DNA of 15,412 nt, from positions 1 to 15,412 of the forward strand of contig JASJBQ010000087.1 in the NCBI GenBank assembly GCA_030066455.1. The letters run 5' to 3'. Under the pieces are notes generated by a model. It saw only the letters and a list, made by a program, of their open reading frames with translations. It searched no databases and was not told the origin of the DNA. Every line of letters starts with the position of its first letter. Position 1 is the first letter of the stretch. The DNA comes from Desulfobacterales bacterium (GTDB taxonomy: Bacteria; Desulfobacterota; Desulfobacteria; Desulfobacterales; UBA5852). Shown in pieces: positions 12,839 through 15,412 of this stretch. Position numbers and translations under genes: made by a program.

Positions 12839-14758
12839 ATGGCCAAGCGCATTCGCCCTTCAACCGCCTGTCAAAAGACTCACATGCGGAACAGACGGCC
12901 CACGAATGAGACGCTGTTGATCACCCTCGTCGTGGTGGCAGTTATCTGCGGACTGCTGGATGCAGGATGGGTTTACTCTGTTGCCGCCGGATCGACCGCC
13001 TTACCCGACCCCACCCTTGCTTCATTCTTCCCCCTTGCTGTCCGTATCGTTCTTCTGGCGCTGCTCTTCATCGCGGGCGGCATGCTTTGGCAGATTCAGC
13101 GCGCCAATCGCCAATTGCGGCAGGCGCTGGATAAACATGAAAAAGCCCAGGATCAAAGCGCCCGCCAGAACAGGGCGAAGCTCAAAGCGCTCGGGGCCAA
13201 GATTCGAATGGAGGTGAAAGCCCGTCGTCGCCTGGAGGCGGCGGTGCGCGAGTCCGAAGAGAAATACCGTCTGCTCGTGGAAAACGCCAACGAGGCCATT
13301 TTCATCCTGCAGGACGACCAGATCAAATTCACCAACCCCAAGGCCGAGGAAATCCTCAATCGTCTGGCCATCCAGCCCAGCGGTGCCGCGCTGGCCAAAT
13401 GCATTCACCCGAATGAAAGGGATCGGGTCATCGAATGGTATCAGCGGCGGCTCGAAGGCCGGGAACTGCCGTACTCGCTCATGTTTCGCCTCGAGGGGGA
13501 ACATGGCGCCTCGATCTGGGTGGAGCTTAACTCCATCCTGATCAAACTCAACGGTGAAGCGGCCACGTTGAATTTCATCCGCGATGTCACCCTCCAGAAA
13601 AAGCTGGAGGAGCAATTCTACCAGTCGCAGAAAATGGAGTCCATCGGGACGTTGGCCGGTGGTATCGCACACGATTTCAACAATCTTTTGATGGGCATCC
13701 AGGGCAATGTATCGGTCATGAACCTGGAGACCGAGGCTGGCGGCCCCCTGCAGGAAAGCCTGCGGAGCATCGAACGCTGCGTGCAAAGCGGCTCCCAGTT
13801 GACCAACCAGCTTCTGGCCTTCGCCCGGGGAGGCAAATACATCGTCACGCCCTGCAACCTGAACAGCATCGTCAACAAGGCCTGCGAGATTTTCGGGCGC
13901 ACCAAAAGGGAAGTGGATATCCATCGCGTGTTTGCCAAGGATATCTGGTCCGTGGAAGTCGATTCCGGCCAGATCGAACAGGTGCTGATGAATCTTTTCG
14001 TGAACGCTTGGCAGGCGATGCCCGACGGGGGCGACCTGTTCGTAGAGGTTGAAAACGTCGAACTGGACGAGCACTACACACGGATCAAACCCTACAACAT
14101 ACGGCCGGGCCGCTTCGTCAAGCTTTCCGTCACCGATACCGGTGTGGGGATGGATGCCGAAACCCGCAAGCGCATTTTCGAGCCTTTTTTCTCCACCAAG
14201 GAAAAGGGTATGGGCACCGGGTTGGGGCTGGCCTCGGCCTACGGCATTATCAAGAACCACGGTGGCTTCATCAACTGCTACAGCGAAATCGGCCACGGCA
14301 CGACGTTCAATATCTATTTCCCGGAGTCGGAAAAAGCGATCGTGGACGAAGAGCGCCGTGAGGACGAACTTGTCACCGGTGTGCCGGGCGGCTCCGAGAC
14401 CGTATTGTTCATCGACGACGAAGATGAGATCCTGGCCGTGGGGCGTAAAATTCTTGCGGGTCTTGGCTACCAGGTGATCACAGCCCGGGATGGCAAGACT
14501 TCGCTGGAAATCTACGCCGAGAAAAGCGATCAGATCGATCTGGTGGTTTTGGATTACGTGATGCCGGGAATGGGGGGGCGCGAGGTTTTCGAGGCTCTGT
14601 TGCAGATCGATCCGGACGTGCGGGTGCTGCTGTCCAGCGGATACAGCAGCAACAACCAGGTTGCCCACATGCTCGACCGGGGCTGTCGAGGGTTTATTCA
14701 GAAGCCCTATGACGCGGTGAGGATGGCCCGCAAAATGCGGGAGATTCTGGATGCCTGA
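12839..14758 (+). CDS. Membrane-bound PAS hybrid histidine kinase with C-terminal receiver
   Basis: The 639-residue protein has two TM segments (about 25-49 and 64-86) around a periplasmic loop of only about 15 residues, then a charged coiled coil (87-137) and a PAS domain (about 138-255). The HisKA H-box has H278 in GGIAHDFNN, the N-box has N385/N389, and the ATP lid shows DTGVGM (433-438), EPFFST (448-453) and GMGTGLGLA (457-465). The receiver (about 520-637) has the acidic pair D526/D527, phosphoacceptor D572, S600 and K622. The small loop argues against a large periplasmic ligand; sensing is more likely by PAS or the membrane. Signal flow would be H278 to D572 and then to an unknown HPt or output partner. 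ATG 12839 is the first start after an in-frame TAA; ATG 12884 has no ribosome site. The target is unknown. Confidence 0.93.
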   Translation: MAKRIRPSTACQKTHMRNRRPTNETLLITLVVVAVICGLLDAGWVYSVAAGSTALPDPTLASFFPLAVRIVLLALLFIAGGMLWQIQRANRQLRQALDKHEKAQDQSARQNRAKLKALGAKIRMEVKARRRLEAAVRESEEKYRLLVENANEAIFILQDDQIKFTNPKAEEILNRLAIQPSGAALAKCIHPNERDRVIEWYQRRLEGRELPYSLMFRLEGEHGASIWVELNSILIKLNGEAATLNFIRDVTLQKKLEEQFYQSQKMESIGTLAGGIAHDFNNLLMGIQGNVSVMNLETEAGGPLQESLRSIERCVQSGSQLTNQLLAFARGGKYIVTPCNLNSIVNKACEIFGRTKREVDIHRVFAKDIWSVEVDSGQIEQVLMNLFVNAWQAMPDGGDLFVEVENVELDEHYTRIKPYNIRPGRFVKLSVTDTGVGMDAETRKRIFEPFFSTKEKGMGTGLGLASAYGIIKNHGGFINCYSEIGHGTTFNIYFPESEKAIVDEERREDELVTGVPGGSETVLFIDDEDEILAVGRKILAGLGYQVITARDGKTSLEIYAEKSDQIDLVVLDYVMPGMGGREVFEALLQIDPDVRVLLSSGYSSNNQVAHMLDRGCRGFIQKPYDAVRMARKMREILDA

Positions 14759-14798
14759 CACTACCCGCTGGCTGCGGTAATGACGGCTTAAAGCGACT

Positions 14799-15412
14799 AT
14801 GGACGGCATTTGCATCTATGCGGCGGCCGATCTGCACGGGCACCAAGCCCGTTTTGACATTGTCGCCCGGCAGTCCGCGCGCCCCGATGTCGATCTGGTG
14901 GTCCTCGCCGGCGACATGGTCAACTATCGTTGCCGGCATGCCTGTTTGCAGCCATTGGCGGCGATCACCAAACCGGTTCTGGCCGTACGGGGCAATACCG
15001 ACCCCCCGCGAATCGCGGGGGCGGCGCCTCTGGGCCGGCAGATCGAATTCCTTGACATGGAGCGTCGTCGCTTCAACGGTTTCTCGCTCGTAGGCATTGG
15101 CGGGACCCTACCCGTCCCCTTTCGCTCCCGCATCGGCTGGTCCGAGGGCGCCCGCTTGGAACGTCTGGCCGGTCTTGTGGACAGCCGCACGATCCTCGTG
15201 GCCCATCCGCCCCCCTGGGGCGTGCGGGACCGTGTTGCCGGGCGCTGGCATGCCGGCAGCCGTGGGCTTCGCCGGCTGGTCGATCACGTCGCCCCGGCCG
15301 TCCTGATCTGTGGTCACATCCATGAGGCGGCCGGTGTCGAGCGGATCGGCCCGACCCTGGTGGTCAACTGTGCCCTTGGCAAACAGGGGCGAGGCGCTAT
15401 CATTATATATGA
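14799..15412 (+). CDS. Calcineurin-like metallophosphoesterase, cut at right edge
   Basis: There are 204 codons before the window ends, with no stop in frame. The motifs of the small YfcE/Icc-like metallophosphoesterase fold appear in order: DLHGH with D11 and H13, GDM with D39, GNTD with N66 (GNHD in most relatives), H136 in AHPPP, and GHIH with H173/H175. These residues hold a two-metal centre that hydrolyses phosphoesters; the substrate cannot be told from sequence. There is no signal peptide, so the protein is cytoplasmic. It starts 40 nt after the kinase stop on the same strand and is probably co-transcribed. An in-frame TGA at 14781-14783 limits the start to ATG 14799, which has no clear Shine-Dalgarno. 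The last motif (GHIH) is already passed, so only a short C-terminal end is missing. Confidence 0.88.
   Translation, partial: MDGICIYAAADLHGHQARFDIVARQSARPDVDLVVLAGDMVNYRCRHACLQPLAAITKPVLAVRGNTDPPRIAGAAPLGRQIEFLDMERRRFNGFSLVGIGGTLPVPFRSRIGWSEGARLERLAGLVDSRTILVAHPPPWGVRDRVAGRWHAGSRGLRRLVDHVAPAVLICGHIHEAAGVERIGPTLVVNCALGKQGRGAIIIY

Noticed and set aside
13022..14815. 597-codon open frame on the minus strand opposite the hybrid kinase
   Set aside because: The kinase on the plus strand shows every catalytic motif. The antisense product is His/Gln-rich without domains, typical of a shadow frame.

Overview
The window is a run of cell-envelope and regulatory genes from a Gram-negative bacterium. A type II secretion/type IV pilus-like machine, an outer-membrane-type lipoprotein, a GAF-type sigma-54 activator and a PAS hybrid kinase together suggest Desulfobacterota (former Deltaproteobacteria). 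This assignment is inferred from gene content and was not tested by phylogeny. No rRNA, tRNA, CRISPR array, transposase or phage gene was seen.

Left part, minus strand (positions 1-5741). Transcription order is a GspF/PilC platform protein, a GspE/PilB/MshE assembly ATPase, then PilM-, PilN- and PilO-like inner-membrane proteins, then a one-TM protein cut by the left edge. The last genes are closely spaced (3, 5 and 40 nt). The platform and ATPase genes are separated by 244 nt that look like dispersed-repeat sequence. The ATPase carries a tandem MshEN-type cyclic-di-GMP motif with two anchor residues replaced, and the PilM-like protein has degenerate nucleotide-binding loops.

Middle (5742-8123). 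A 595-nt gene-free stretch holds a good sigma-54 promoter candidate, a sigma-70 candidate and a 16-bp dyad, all oriented towards the platform gene. Upstream of it lies a GAF-AAA+-Fis sigma-54 activator, then a divergent intergenic region with an A8/T8 inverted repeat and an extended -10 promoter.

Right part, plus strand (8124-15412). A large TPR lipoprotein resembles PrsT of PEP-CTERM/exosortase loci. After 535 nt with hairpins and a possible frameshifted remnant comes an ExeA/GspA/MshM-type ATPase fused through one TM segment to an OmpA peptidoglycan-binding domain. Then follow a PAS hybrid histidine kinase with a C-terminal receiver, and the start of a small metallophosphoesterase.

Working model (inference). 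The minus-strand genes supply the motor, platform and alignment complex of a secretion or pilus machine. The TPR lipoprotein and the ExeA-OmpA ATPase would serve its envelope-crossing part, as MshN/MshM or GspA/GspB do elsewhere. The activator would switch on the operon. Secretin, pseudopilins and prepilin peptidase are not in the window and may lie beyond the left edge.
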